Assembly (NCBI RefSeq): GCF_021390495.1 | Contig: NZ_JAJEJP010000002.1 | Span: forward strand, 1-64,000 | DNA from: Paraburkholderia sp. ZP32-5 | GTDB lineage: Bacteria > Pseudomonadota > Gammaproteobacteria > Burkholderiales > Burkholderiaceae | Length of the DNA: 64,000 nt | Direction of reading: 5' to 3' | Shown: positions 8,142 through 16,021 of the stretch, piece after piece | Numbering within the stretch: the stretch's first letter is position 1 | Layout: each line of letters opens with the position of its first letter | The notes under the pieces: model-generated | Seen by the model: only the letters and a program-made list of their open reading frames with translations | Databases searched by the model: none | Told to the model about the DNA's origin: nothing | Position numbers and translations under genes: made by a program

Positions 8142-8730
8142 CCTCGCTAGAGAGGCCCTTTTCGCTCAGGCAGGTGCGCAGCCGCAGACGCGCCCGATAG
8201 ATCAGCACGCTGCAATGATTCGCGTTGATCTGCAATTCCGCGCAGATGGCTGCGATTTCCAGATCGAGGAACTCGCGCATCATGAACACGCGCCCGATAT
8301 GTTCGGGCAGATGTTCGAGGCACATCTCGAAGAGGCTCCAGAACTGCTGCTGCTGTAATGCGGTTTCGGGCGTTGGCCATGGCCGCGGTTTGGTCTCGCG
8401 CGACCAGTGGCCGTTGTCCTTGAAGAGCTCGCGATCGAGCAGCGCTTCGTCATCGAGTTCGGATTCGAGCGCCGACAGATTGACCGTGCGCTGCCGCGCG
8501 CGCAGCGTGTCCACGAGCTTGTGGCGCAGGATGCCGAACACCCACGTCTTGTGCTCCGATTGCGCGGCGAACCGGTCGGCCTGGGTCCAGGCGGCCGTCA
8601 GCGCTTCCTGCACGGCGTCTTCGGCGGCCGCGGCATCGCGTAGCTGCAAACGGGCGAAGCGCACGAGGTCGCGCCGCAACTGCGCGAGATAGGCGGGATC
8701 GTTGAGCGCCGGGCCGCCTAGCTGCGCCAT
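8128..8730 (-). CDS. ECF RNA polymerase sigma factor
   Basis: About 200 residues with sigma region 2 (RRDLVRFARLQLRDAAAAEDAVQEAL, then KTWVFGILRHKLVDTLR) and region 4 (LPEHIGRVFMMREFLDLEIAAIC, then a helix-turn-helix). These direct RNA polymerase to stress promoters. The frame stays open upstream to 8898, but the ATG at 8730 has GGAG at 6 bases spacing and begins just before the conserved domain. The adjacent anti-sigma gene is co-transcribed. A 43-residue secreted peptide gene diverges from it, 462 bp away, and is a possible target. Confidence 0.88.
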   Translation of the reverse strand: MAQLGGPALNDPAYLAQLRRDLVRFARLQLRDAAAAEDAVQEALTAAWTQADRFAAQSEHKTWVFGILRHKLVDTLRARQRTVNLSALESELDDEALLDRELFKDNGHWSRETKPRPWPTPETALQQQQFWSLFEMCLEHLPEHIGRVFMMREFLDLEIAAICAELQINANHCSVLIYRARLRLRTCLSEKGLSSEDANG

Positions 8731-9192
8731 GGCGAGCTCCGCCGAAGCGTCGGCTGCCGTCGATGGCGCCGCGCGTGTTCCTCTGAAACGTCGTAATTCA
8801 TGAGCGAATGATCGTCCTCGCGCTGTCTGCGGATGGGTGCGCCATTCTCCCTCACGTCCGTACGTCGGCGAAGCGATATTCATCCTGTTCCTTCGCAAAG
8901 CGATGATCCGATGAACTTGGTCGCGCCAGCACCGCTACCTATGACAGCGGAAATAGATTATTTCGAAAAATGAAATCAAAGAAATCCGCGACCGAGCGAA
9001 TGACCTCGGCTGAAGGCGCATAAACGCTCATCGTAATGTCACATATCGCGTGCAGACCGGAAATCGGCATTATTGCAATCGATGAAAAAATATCTTCTCG
9101 TCTTCGGTATTTCTGCGCGCTGGTCGGCTCGCTATTCTTCACGCCATCGATCGCTTCCGATCGCGAACCGCACGCTAACGAGGACCCGCACC
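8731..9192. other. Divergent intergenic region between the ECF sigma gene and a small secreted peptide gene
   Basis: The first 168 bp remain open as an extension of the sigma frame without family similarity. A more A+T-rich stretch lies at about 8940-9110. No promoter could be assigned with confidence. Confidence 0.4.
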
Positions 9193-9324
9193 ATGAAACG
9201 CATTTTTTCCGCCCTGATCGCTTCCGTTGCACTGTTTGCCGCCGCTTCCGGCGCGGCTCACGCCGAAGCTCCGTCGACCTGCAACGGCCCGGCTTCGTAC
9301 TGCAACGTGTTCTTTGGCAACTGA
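9193..9324 (+). CDS. Small secreted two-cysteine peptide, 43 aa
   Basis: The ATG at 9193 is preceded by GAGG with 8 bases spacing. The product has a classical signal peptide (MKR, a hydrophobic core IFSALIASVALFAAASG, then AHA). Cleavage after AHA would leave a 19-residue peptide, EAPSTCNGPASYCNVFFGN, with Cys spaced six residues apart. The function is unknown to me. The open frame continues upstream to 9073, but only the ATG at 9193 gives a signal peptide. It is divergent from the ECF sigma/anti-sigma pair and is followed by a strong terminator at 9393. Confidence 0.65.
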   Translation: MKRIFSALIASVALFAAASGAAHAEAPSTCNGPASYCNVFFGN

Positions 9325-9392
9325 TCGGCACGGCAAGTTACTGAAGCCAAGCCAAAGCGGAAGCCAAAGCCGAAGCAACACGCGAGGCAAAA

Positions 9393-9420
9393 AAAGAGGG
9401 CGCCAAACGGCGCCCTCTTT
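9393..9420. terminator. Rho-independent terminator after the small peptide gene
   Basis: AAAGAGGGCGCC and GGCGCCCTCTTT form a 12-bp stem with loop AAAC, ending in a short T run. Confidence 0.8.
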
Positions 9421-9450
9421 GCATTCAACACAACACAAACCACGGCAACA

Positions 9451-9477
9451 GCAGGCCGTGCCGCTTGCACGGCCTGC
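9451..9477. terminator. Strong hairpin, possible second terminator
   Basis: GCAGGCCGTGC and GCACGGCCTGC pair over 11 bp with loop CGCTT. It sits 3' of the minus-strand gene at 9510 and may terminate that gene. No T tract is seen on either side. Confidence 0.45.
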
Positions 9478-9509
9478 CATCTGCGCCACCTATCTTCGAA
9501 ACCGCGCGA

Positions 9510-9725
9510 CTAGCGGCTCGGCGTTTTCCCGCCGCCATCGAGTCCGGCGCCCGTACGCCACACCTGCTTGCCTTTCTCGGACAACTCGCCGCAACTATGC
9601 GTGCTGTCGGCCTCGACGCCGTCGACGGCCATTTCGCCGCCAGCCGGCTCCTGCGCGCGCTGCTTGAGTTTCTTGCGCGCGGCGACGGCTTCGTCGTGAG
9701 ATTTCCCTGCGTAATCCTGACTCAT
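9510..9725 (-). CDS. Small hydrophilic protein of unknown function, 71 aa
   Basis: The ATG at 9725 has GGAG about 8 bases upstream and starts MSQDYAGKSHDEAVAARKKL. The protein is charged, with one Cys, no membrane segment and no recognised domain. I do not recognise its function. The region upstream of its start holds the DnaA-box cluster at 9815-9875, so its promoter may be DnaA-influenced. Confidence 0.55.
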   Translation of the reverse strand: MSQDYAGKSHDEAVAARKKLKQRAQEPAGGEMAVDGVEADSTHSCGELSEKGKQVWRTGAGLDGGGKTPSR

Positions 9726-10025
9726 GACTCGATCCTCCAGAACATGGTGATGTCGATTTGCCTCAAATCCTGCCGACCCGATGGCGTGCTTGATTGACAA
9801 GGCAAAAGTCCCACTTATCCACAAGGTTATTCAGCGAAACTGTGGATAAGTTTTTGGCCTGCGGGGTTATCCACCGCCGAATTCGCGTGTCCTGTCCGCA
9901 TCCGCCAGTGGCTGGCGGGATACCCCGATTTCGCCGTCGACCTTCACACCACTCTCGTAGCTTTTGCCTATGATGGACAGTCCTTACACTTTGCGCGTCG
10001 AGCGCCCTATCCGAGGAAGCGAACC
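9726..10025. other. Divergent intergenic region containing DnaA boxes
   Basis: These 300 bp lie between the divergent 71-aa gene and the FMN reductase gene. The notable content is three DnaA-box-like 9-mers within 61 bp. Confidence 0.6.
9815..9875. promoter_or_regulatory. Cluster of DnaA boxes
   Basis: TTATCCACA occurs at 9815-9823, its exact reverse complement TGTGGATAA at 9841-9849, and the one-mismatch TTATCCACC at 9867-9875. The perfect pair forms an inverted repeat with 10-11 bp arms and a 17-base gap. TTATCCACA is the high-affinity DnaA box. The cluster may be a DnaA-controlled promoter, a titration site, or part of an origin. Confidence 0.6.
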
Positions 10026-10580
10026 ATGGCCTATCACATTGCAGTCGTCGTCGGCAGCCTGCGCCGCGAGTCGTTCAATCGCCATCTGGCCCAAGCGGTG
10101 ATTTCTCTTGCTCCAGCTGACTTCACGTTCGAATTCATCGATATCGGTTCCTTGCCGCTCTACTCGCAGGACTACGATGCCGACTATCCGGAAGCCGGCA
10201 AAAAGCTGAAGGAGCGCCTCGCAGCCGCGAACGGCCTGCTGTTCGTGACCCCCGAATACAACCGCTCGATTCCCGGCGTGCTGAAGAACGCGCTGGATTG
10301 GGGTTCGCGTCCGTGGGGCACGAACTCGTGGGGCAACAAGCCGGGCGCGGTCATCGGTACGTCGGTCGGCGCGACCGGCTCGGCGCTTGCGCAGCAGCAT
10401 CTGCGCAACGTGCTCGCCTATCTCGACGTCGCGACGATGGGGCAGCCGGAAGTCTTCATCAAGCACGACCTCGCCGTCATCAACGACAAGGGCGAGATCC
10501 TCAACGACGGCACGCGCAAATTCCTGCAGACGTTCGTCGACCGCTACGTCGCGTGGGTCAAGCGTCATCACACTGCCTGA
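10026..10580 (+). CDS. NAD(P)H-dependent FMN reductase (chromate/quinone reductase-like)
   Basis: The 184-residue cytoplasmic flavodoxin-like protein begins with VVVGSLRRESFNRHLA, the FMN phosphate-binding loop of the family. TPEYNRSIPGVLKNALDW is the diagnostic family motif. Relatives such as ChrR/YieF reduce quinones, chromate or free FMN with NAD(P)H and limit oxidative stress. The start ATG follows GAGGAAGC. Substrate in this organism is not evident. It is apparently monocistronic. Confidence 0.9.
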   Translation: MAYHIAVVVGSLRRESFNRHLAQAVISLAPADFTFEFIDIGSLPLYSQDYDADYPEAGKKLKERLAAANGLLFVTPEYNRSIPGVLKNALDWGSRPWGTNSWGNKPGAVIGTSVGATGSALAQQHLRNVLAYLDVATMGQPEVFIKHDLAVINDKGEILNDGTRKFLQTFVDRYVAWVKRHHTA

Positions 10581-10691
10581 CGCATTTGTCGGCTCGCCTG
10601 TCCCGCCGTGGATGGATGACGCGAGCCTCTAGCAATTCCCGTGTCGGCCACGCGCGCGGCCGACCGCGGCTGACATCTCCCGCCTGATGAA

Positions 10692-10712
10692 CCAGCGGCC
10701 GCCGGCCGCTGG
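10692..10712. terminator. Hairpin between convergent genes
   Basis: CCAGCGGCC and GGCCGCTGG form a 9-bp G+C-rich stem with loop GCC. It lies between the FMN reductase gene and the convergent YflT-like gene. No T tract. Confidence 0.4.
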
Positions 10713-10729
10713 CGCCACATCCACCGCGG

Positions 10730-11932
10730 CTAAACGTGATGACGCCCCGTCACCCGTTCCCAGCCGTGACGTACCGCGAGCTTGAAGCGCTCCCACGTGC
10801 TGTCCGGCGACGTGGTTTCCCAATGGCGCCGCGCTTCGGCCTCGATGTCCTCCCATGGACGGTCACGGAAACGCGTGTCCTTGCCGATTTCCGCGCCGTA
10901 GCGATAGGCCGGCACATAGTCCTCGTAGCGCGCATTCTCGGCGGCGTACTGCTCGTCGTAGTGCGCGCGAAAATCCTCTTCGTATTCCAGATACTCGTTC
11001 GGCATGTCGCCGCCCGCGCCGGTGCCCGGCTGTCCGCCTTCCGGCACGATTTGCGACGGCGACGGCGACATCACCGCGCCCGAGCCCGGCACCGAGCCAG
11101 CGGCGAGCGCGCCACGAGCCGCATCGCCGGTGAGCGGATCCACGACGGGTTCGCTGATCGGATCGGTCATCGGCTGTTCGCCGAACGGCGGCGGCGCAAA
11201 TGGCTTGGCGTCGGAGCCGGTCGGCGGCACGACGTATAGCGGATCGGATGGCTGGGCGGCAGTGGGCCGCGTCGTTCCGGTAGCCGACGTTGCACCAGTC
11301 GCTCCAGCGATTCCTGTTGACTCGAATTCGCTGCTCGCGACGTCGGCTGGACGCACCCCGCCGATGGTTGTCGCGTTCGCCCGCGCCGCGCTCGCGCTCG
11401 TGGTCTCCGGCATCCCTGCCGTACCCGTGGTTCCCGCCATCCCCGGCGCAGCAACACCCGCCCCCGTCGTCGCACTCGATGACCGAGGCGTACCCGGCAT
11501 CACCGCGCCGACGCCCAGTTCGTCGAGCACCGAATGCTCGCGTGCGCTCGCGGCCGCGCCTTGCGCGTCCCAATCCGGCAACTGGTTGCCGATATCGGTC
11601 GCGCCGAGCCGCACCAGCGTGTTGCGCGCGAGTTCCGCATGCGATTCGCTCGCGGCATGCACGCACACAAGTACCGCGCCGCGGCGCATCGCTTCGGCGT
11701 AACGCGCGGTGTCCGAGCTGCGCGGGCCCGTCGAAAACAGGCTCGACAGAAAGCGCTCGATATTCGCGAGCATGCCCGCGTTGGCGACTTCGCCGGTGGC
11801 CGAGCCGACCGACGGTTCGGGGTTCGCCTGCACGTCGATCTTGTCGCGTGCGAAACCGGTTTGCACGAGCGTGTCGCGCGCGCTTTCGGCTTGCATATAG
11901 GTATCGAATAAGCCAATCACCGTATGTTGCAT
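10730..11932 (-). CDS. YflT-like general stress domain protein with a long low-complexity linker
   Basis: The ATG at 11932 follows GGGAGA and gives a 400-residue protein. The N-terminal ~110 residues (HTVIGLFDTYMQAESARDTL, then GAVLVCVHAASESHAELARNTL) resemble the ferredoxin-like fold of heat-induced stress proteins such as YflT. Residues ~125-310 are a low-complexity Ala/Gly/Thr/Pro linker. The C-terminal ~90 residues are acidic and aromatic (YEDYVPAYRYGAEIGKDTRF, then WERFKLAVRHGWERVTGRHHV), a motif I believe recurs in Burkholderia stress proteins. No membrane segment or signal is present. The specific function is not known. Confidence 0.65.
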   Translation of the reverse strand: MQHTVIGLFDTYMQAESARDTLVQTGFARDKIDVQANPEPSVGSATGEVANAGMLANIERFLSSLFSTGPRSSDTARYAEAMRRGAVLVCVHAASESHAELARNTLVRLGATDIGNQLPDWDAQGAAASAREHSVLDELGVGAVMPGTPRSSSATTGAGVAAPGMAGTTGTAGMPETTSASAARANATTIGGVRPADVASSEFESTGIAGATGATSATGTTRPTAAQPSDPLYVVPPTGSDAKPFAPPPFGEQPMTDPISEPVVDPLTGDAARGALAAGSVPGSGAVMSPSPSQIVPEGGQPGTGAGGDMPNEYLEYEEDFRAHYDEQYAAENARYEDYVPAYRYGAEIGKDTRFRDRPWEDIEAEARRHWETTSPDSTWERFKLAVRHGWERVTGRHHV

Positions 11933-12080
11933 GGTCGTCTCCCGGCAGGTTCTGGCGGACCGGGCAGCGCCGATGGCGCCGCCCACCTTGCTGTGATTTA
12001 TCCCGCAACGATCATGCCGGAATCCGACCGTGCGCCGCCGCGCCCTCTCGCAGCGCGCGTCGCAGCGGCTCTCCATGCAA

Positions 12081-12107
12081 AAAAGCGCGGCTGTGCGCCG
12101 CGCTTTT
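12081..12107. terminator. Terminator downstream of the hybrid kinase gene
   Basis: AAAAGCGCGGC and GCCGCGCTTTT form an 11-bp stem with loop TGTGC. It lies between the kinase stop and the next minus-strand gene, with A and T runs outside the stem. Confidence 0.75.
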
Positions 12108-12167
12108 ACAAGTTCTGGTAAATGACGCCATACCCGGCCGCTCGCTGCGCGCCGCGCGTCGCGAGCG

Positions 12168-14462
12168 TTACGTATCCGCCGGATGCGCCGCCTGATCGGA
12201 ATCCGTCGGTTCGAGATTGCGCTGGATCGTTTCGAGCAGCTTTTCGAGCAGCCCGATATCGAACGGCTTCGAAAGCACGCGCACGTTCACGTGCCGCGCA
12301 CGGTCGAGTTCCTCCGCGTAGCCGGTGACGAGAATCACCGCCAGCGGGGTGTCGAACGCGAGTACCGCTTCGGCCAGGTCGATGCCGTTCAGCTTGCCGG
12401 GCATGTGAATGTCGGACAGCACCAGATCGAACGGCAACGGCTCGCCGGTCGTCGCGCACTTGGCGCGCGCGTCTTCGAGCATACGCAGCGCGAGGTCCGC
12501 GTTGAACGCGCAGGTGACGTGATGGCCCATCATCTGCAGCAGCGCTTCTGTGCCGGCGGCCACCTCCTGATTGTCCTCGACGAGCAGCACGCGCAGCCCC
12601 GGCGGCGCGGCACATTCCTGCGCGTCGGCTTCGGCCGGTGCGGCGCTCTGCGGCTCCGCCGACGCGCGCGGCAGATACAGACGCACCGATGTACCCGCGC
12701 CGATCGCGCTGTCGATCGCCGCGAGCCCGCCCGAGCTTTCGCAGAACGCAAATACCTGCGGCAGGCCGAGGCCGGTGCCCGCGCCCTTCGGCTTGGTCGT
12801 AAAAAGCGGTTCGAAGGCGCGCGCGAGCACGTCGGGCGCCATGCCGGTACCGGTGTCTTCGAGCGACACCTGCACGAAGTCGCCGGTGATCGGGAAGCCG
12901 TCCTCGTGCCGGAACACGACGTTGCTCGCCCGCACGGTGAAGCGCCCGCCGCTGGCCATCGCGTCGCGCGCGTTGACCGCGACGTTGATCAGCGCGAGTT
13001 CGAGTTCCGCGACGTCGACGCGCACCGGCCATGTGTCGATGCCGCTGTCGATCACCAGCGACACCTTCGCGCCGAGCGATGCGCGCAGCAACTCGCGGCA
13101 CGTCGGCAGCCAGTGTTCGAGCGACAGCGTCTCGGTACGCAGCGGCTGCTTGCGCGCGACGCCCAGCAGTTGCCGCGTGAGCGACTGGCCGCTCTTCAGC
13201 GCGCGCTCCATCGCCGACAGTTCGCGGTCGAGCCCGTTCACGCCGCGCCGCCGCAAGATCTGCACGTTGGCCGACACGATCATCAGCAGGTTGTTGAAGT
13301 CGTGCGCGACGCTGCCGACCAGCGTGCCGAGCGCTTCCATCTTGCGCGACTGGCGATACGCGGATTCGATCGAGCGGCGCATCGACGCTTCGGCCTGCCA
13401 GCGCCGCCATGCTTCCTCTTCGGCGCCCAGCCGCCGCAGCGACAGCCAGATCACGCACCACAGCGCGATCGACGGCGTGAACATCGACAGGATCAGCACG
13501 GTCAGGTGCCGGTACCACGCGCTCCAGATCGCCGAGGTGCGATAGGCGCACAACACGTATACCGGGTACGAACCGACGTGCCGGAACGCGACGATCAGAT
13601 TGCCGCCGATGTGCGACGCGTGCACCCGCAAGACGCCGGACGATTGCCCGCTCGCGACTGCGCGCGCGAACGGCGAATCGGGCGCCATCGCGACCGGTTC
13701 GCGCGAATTCGACGGGTAGCGCGCGAGCACCGCGCCGTCCTTGCGCGCGAGGCTCATGATGACCGGCGTCCTGTCGCTGTCGCCGAGCAGTTCGCGATAG
13801 AACGCGTCGAAGTATCTCGGCCGCAGCGCGATCGACACGACGCCGGCGAACGAGCCGTCGGGGTTCTTGCGTTCGAGGCCCATGTTGAACACCTGCTCTC
13901 CCGCCACGGCCCCGCTCATCACTTGCGATACCGCCTCCAGATCGCTGCGGTCGCGGATGCCGACGAAGTCGCTTCGCTGCCCGATCGACAGCACCGGCAC
14001 CGGATAGAAGCGGCTGCTCGCGAGCAGCGCGCCGTCGTGCCCGAAGATCGACATCGCGGCCACCTGCGGATAGCCGCCGCCCATCGTGCGCAGCCTGTCG
14101 TGGATCGTGAATTCGCGCGCGCGGATGCCGTCGTCGTCGAGGCCTTCCGTCAGATCGACGATGCGCGAGTTCAGCGCCACGTTCATGTCGAACACCTTCA
14201 GCGCATGTTCTTCCGCGACGCGTACCGTGCGCAGCGTCAGCTCGGTCGCGTCGGCTTCGCGCGCGCGCAGGTCGCCGAGCGCCATCGCCGCGACGTAGAT
14301 GAACGGCAGCACGACGGCAACGGCCAGCAGCGCGATCAGCGTCATACGCCGCACGTGGAAATTCTGTTCCGGCACCGTGGGGAACGATGCATCGTCGTGC
14401 TCGCGGGCGGCACGGCGGGACAGGCGGTTCGCGCGCGTCGACTCGACGCGGTCAGAGCTCAT
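12168..14462 (-). CDS. Membrane hybrid sensor histidine kinase with receiver domain
   Basis: The ATG at 14462 gives 764 residues. A transmembrane helix at about 40-61, a ~255-residue periplasmic double-Cache-like sensor, and a second transmembrane helix at about 319-342 come first. The H-box SVAHDFNNLL follows, with phosphorylatable His387. An HATPase domain has the N-box NVAVNARDAM, then DTGTGM and GTGLGL. A receiver domain at about 630-745 has phospho-acceptor Asp684 in LSDIHMPG and Lys in LSKPF. The HDFNN box is the variant common in kinases with C-terminal receivers. It diverges from a CheY-CheC-GGDEF operon, so crosstalk with it is plausible but inferred. Confidence 0.88.
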   Translation of the reverse strand: MSSDRVESTRANRLSRRAAREHDDASFPTVPEQNFHVRRMTLIALLAVAVVLPFIYVAAMALGDLRAREADATELTLRTVRVAEEHALKVFDMNVALNSRIVDLTEGLDDDGIRAREFTIHDRLRTMGGGYPQVAAMSIFGHDGALLASSRFYPVPVLSIGQRSDFVGIRDRSDLEAVSQVMSGAVAGEQVFNMGLERKNPDGSFAGVVSIALRPRYFDAFYRELLGDSDRTPVIMSLARKDGAVLARYPSNSREPVAMAPDSPFARAVASGQSSGVLRVHASHIGGNLIVAFRHVGSYPVYVLCAYRTSAIWSAWYRHLTVLILSMFTPSIALWCVIWLSLRRLGAEEEAWRRWQAEASMRRSIESAYRQSRKMEALGTLVGSVAHDFNNLLMIVSANVQILRRRGVNGLDRELSAMERALKSGQSLTRQLLGVARKQPLRTETLSLEHWLPTCRELLRASLGAKVSLVIDSGIDTWPVRVDVAELELALINVAVNARDAMASGGRFTVRASNVVFRHEDGFPITGDFVQVSLEDTGTGMAPDVLARAFEPLFTTKPKGAGTGLGLPQVFAFCESSGGLAAIDSAIGAGTSVRLYLPRASAEPQSAAPAEADAQECAAPPGLRVLLVEDNQEVAAGTEALLQMMGHHVTCAFNADLALRMLEDARAKCATTGEPLPFDLVLSDIHMPGKLNGIDLAEAVLAFDTPLAVILVTGYAEELDRARHVNVRVLSKPFDIGLLEKLLETIQRNLEPTDSDQAAHPADT

Positions 14463-15039
14463 TTCGTTAATGCCTAAAGTCGTCTGGAACGGACGGCCCC
14501 GTGACGGGCCGGTATCGGCACCTCGCCGCCTCCAAAAGAAGGATAGACGGCGGGTGAGGAAAAATTGACGCAAAGCGCGGAGTCTTATGTTCGCCGTGTA
14601 ACGGTTCGCTAAAAGCGGCGTTAAATCAGCGATGAATCGGGAACCGCAAACGTACACAAAAGTATGAACAATAAAGAATTCGCGCAGAAACTACTGAATT
14701 ATTTTGCAAATCTGGCCTATGAGGAAAAATCTCTTTAATCAAACCTATTCTGGCGGGTTGCCACGGGCATAGGTTTGCTTCGACAATCCTCGGCACGATA
14801 AAAAGGCCGTCGCCACGTCGTCTGTGCTCCGGATCGTCATGGTCCGCCGAACGCGTCCTGCCGCACACGCTCTCCTCTCGCCGGGCAATCCGCTTTTCAG
14901 CAGGCGTCACTGTACTTTGCCGCGGGTCGATCGACCACGCGCCGAAGCGAGCCGCTATCCGTTTATCGAAACGAACACGAACACCCACGAGCTGATTCCG
15001 CTTTCCGACTTGCCCATATTGCCCGACGCTTCCAGACCC
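14463..15039. other. Divergent intergenic region between the kinase and the CheY-like operon
   Basis: These 577 bp include an A+T-rich tract at about 14590-14760. They also hold an inverted repeat AAACCTAT (14741-14748) / ATAGGTTT (14769-14776). A frame runs into the CheY gene from 14824 but has no family similarity upstream of 15040. Promoters for both directions should lie here, but none is assigned. Confidence 0.45.
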
Positions 15040-15405
15040 ATGTTGCCCATTGTGATCGCTGACGATTCGCTGCTCGCGCGCAAGCTGCTCACGAAAGCAC
15101 TGCCGCCGGACTGGGACGTCGACGTGTCCTACGCGACGAACGGCCGCGAGGCGCTGGCGCTGTACCGCGAGGGCAAGGCTTCGGTGATGTTCCTCGATCT
15201 GACGATGCCGGACATGACCGGCTACGACGTGCTCGAAGCGCTGCGTCACGAGGAGCTGAACACCTTCGTGATCGTCGTTTCCGCCGACGTGCAGCCGCTC
15301 GCGCGCGAGCGCGTGCGCGAACTCGGCGCGATCGCGTTCATTGCCAAGCCGGTGACGCCCGAGGCGGTGCTGCCCATCCTCAAGGAGTACGGCTTGTATG
15401 CCTGA
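15040..15405 (+). CDS. Single-domain CheY-like response regulator
   Basis: From the ATG at 15040 the protein is 121 residues, all receiver domain. The acidic pair is Asp8-Asp9 (VIADDS), the phospho-acceptor is Asp53 in MFLDLTMPDM, the Ser/Thr switch is in VIVVSAD, and the conserved Lys is in FIAKP. There is no output domain, so it must act by protein contact. It overlaps the CheC-like gene by 8 bp and belongs to a three-gene operon ending in a diguanylate cyclase. Confidence 0.88.
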   Translation: MLPIVIADDSLLARKLLTKALPPDWDVDVSYATNGREALALYREGKASVMFLDLTMPDMTGYDVLEALRHEELNTFVIVVSADVQPLARERVRELGAIAFIAKPVTPEAVLPILKEYGLYA

Positions 15406-16021
15406 GCCAGCCTTCACCGAAGACCAGCGCGACGCGCTGCAGGAGATCGCCAACCTCGCGATGGGCCAGGCGGCGACGCGTCTCGCGCGGTTGCTCGAAT
15501 CGTTTATCGAGCTGTCGGTGCCGCGCGTGCAGGTGGTGGACGTGGGCGACGCGGCGCGCACGCTGCGCGAGATGACCGGCATCGACGAAACGGTCAGCGC
15601 GGTGCGTCAGGGCTTTCGCTCGGACATCAAGGGCGAGGCGCTGGTGATCTGCCGCAGCGACAGCATCGCGCAACTGTGCGCGCTGGTGAGCGACCCGTAT
15701 TCGCGGTCGAGCTACGAGGCGATCGGCGAGCGCGAACTGATGCTCGATGTCGCGAACCTGCTCGCCGGTGCGTGCGTGTCGTCGATCCTCGACCAGCTCG
15801 GCCGCACGCCGGTGTTTTCCGCGCCGGGCGTGCTCGGCGAAGCGCTCACGCTCGACGAAGTGTTTCAGCCCGGCACGCTGCAATGGCGCAAGGCGCTGCT
15901 CGTCGAAGTGAATTTCGCGCTCGAAACGCAGAGCTTTCGCGCGCATCTCGTGATGCTGATGGCCGAAGAGTCGATTCACCATATGAACGAAGCGCTTGAC
16001 GCGCTGTTGTCCAGTCTATGA
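15398..16021 (+). CDS. CheC-like phosphatase
   Basis: The 207-residue protein has the CheC/CheX/FliY fold pattern. The first phosphatase motif is Glu16-x2-Asn19 (LQEIANLAMGQAATRLA). A second, degenerate half-motif DVANLLAGACVSSIL has Asp in place of the usual Glu but keeps Asn. Such proteins dephosphorylate CheY-type regulators, and the overlapping upstream gene encodes exactly such a substrate. It overlaps the downstream cyclase gene by 4 bp (ATGA). A role in switching the adjacent c-di-GMP enzyme is inference. Confidence 0.8.
   Translation: MPEPAFTEDQRDALQEIANLAMGQAATRLARLLESFIELSVPRVQVVDVGDAARTLREMTGIDETVSAVRQGFRSDIKGEALVICRSDSIAQLCALVSDPYSRSSYEAIGERELMLDVANLLAGACVSSILDQLGRTPVFSAPGVLGEALTLDEVFQPGTLQWRKALLVEVNFALETQSFRAHLVMLMAEESIHHMNEALDALLSSL

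Noticed and set aside
9016..9025. Half-match to the parS palindrome (GCGCATAAAC)
   Set aside because: The left arm does not match, so the site is not a palindrome. A similar left half at 7028-7037 also lacks its partner.
12183..14477. A 764-residue plus-strand frame
   Set aside because: Antisense to the hybrid kinase with no recognisable protein features.
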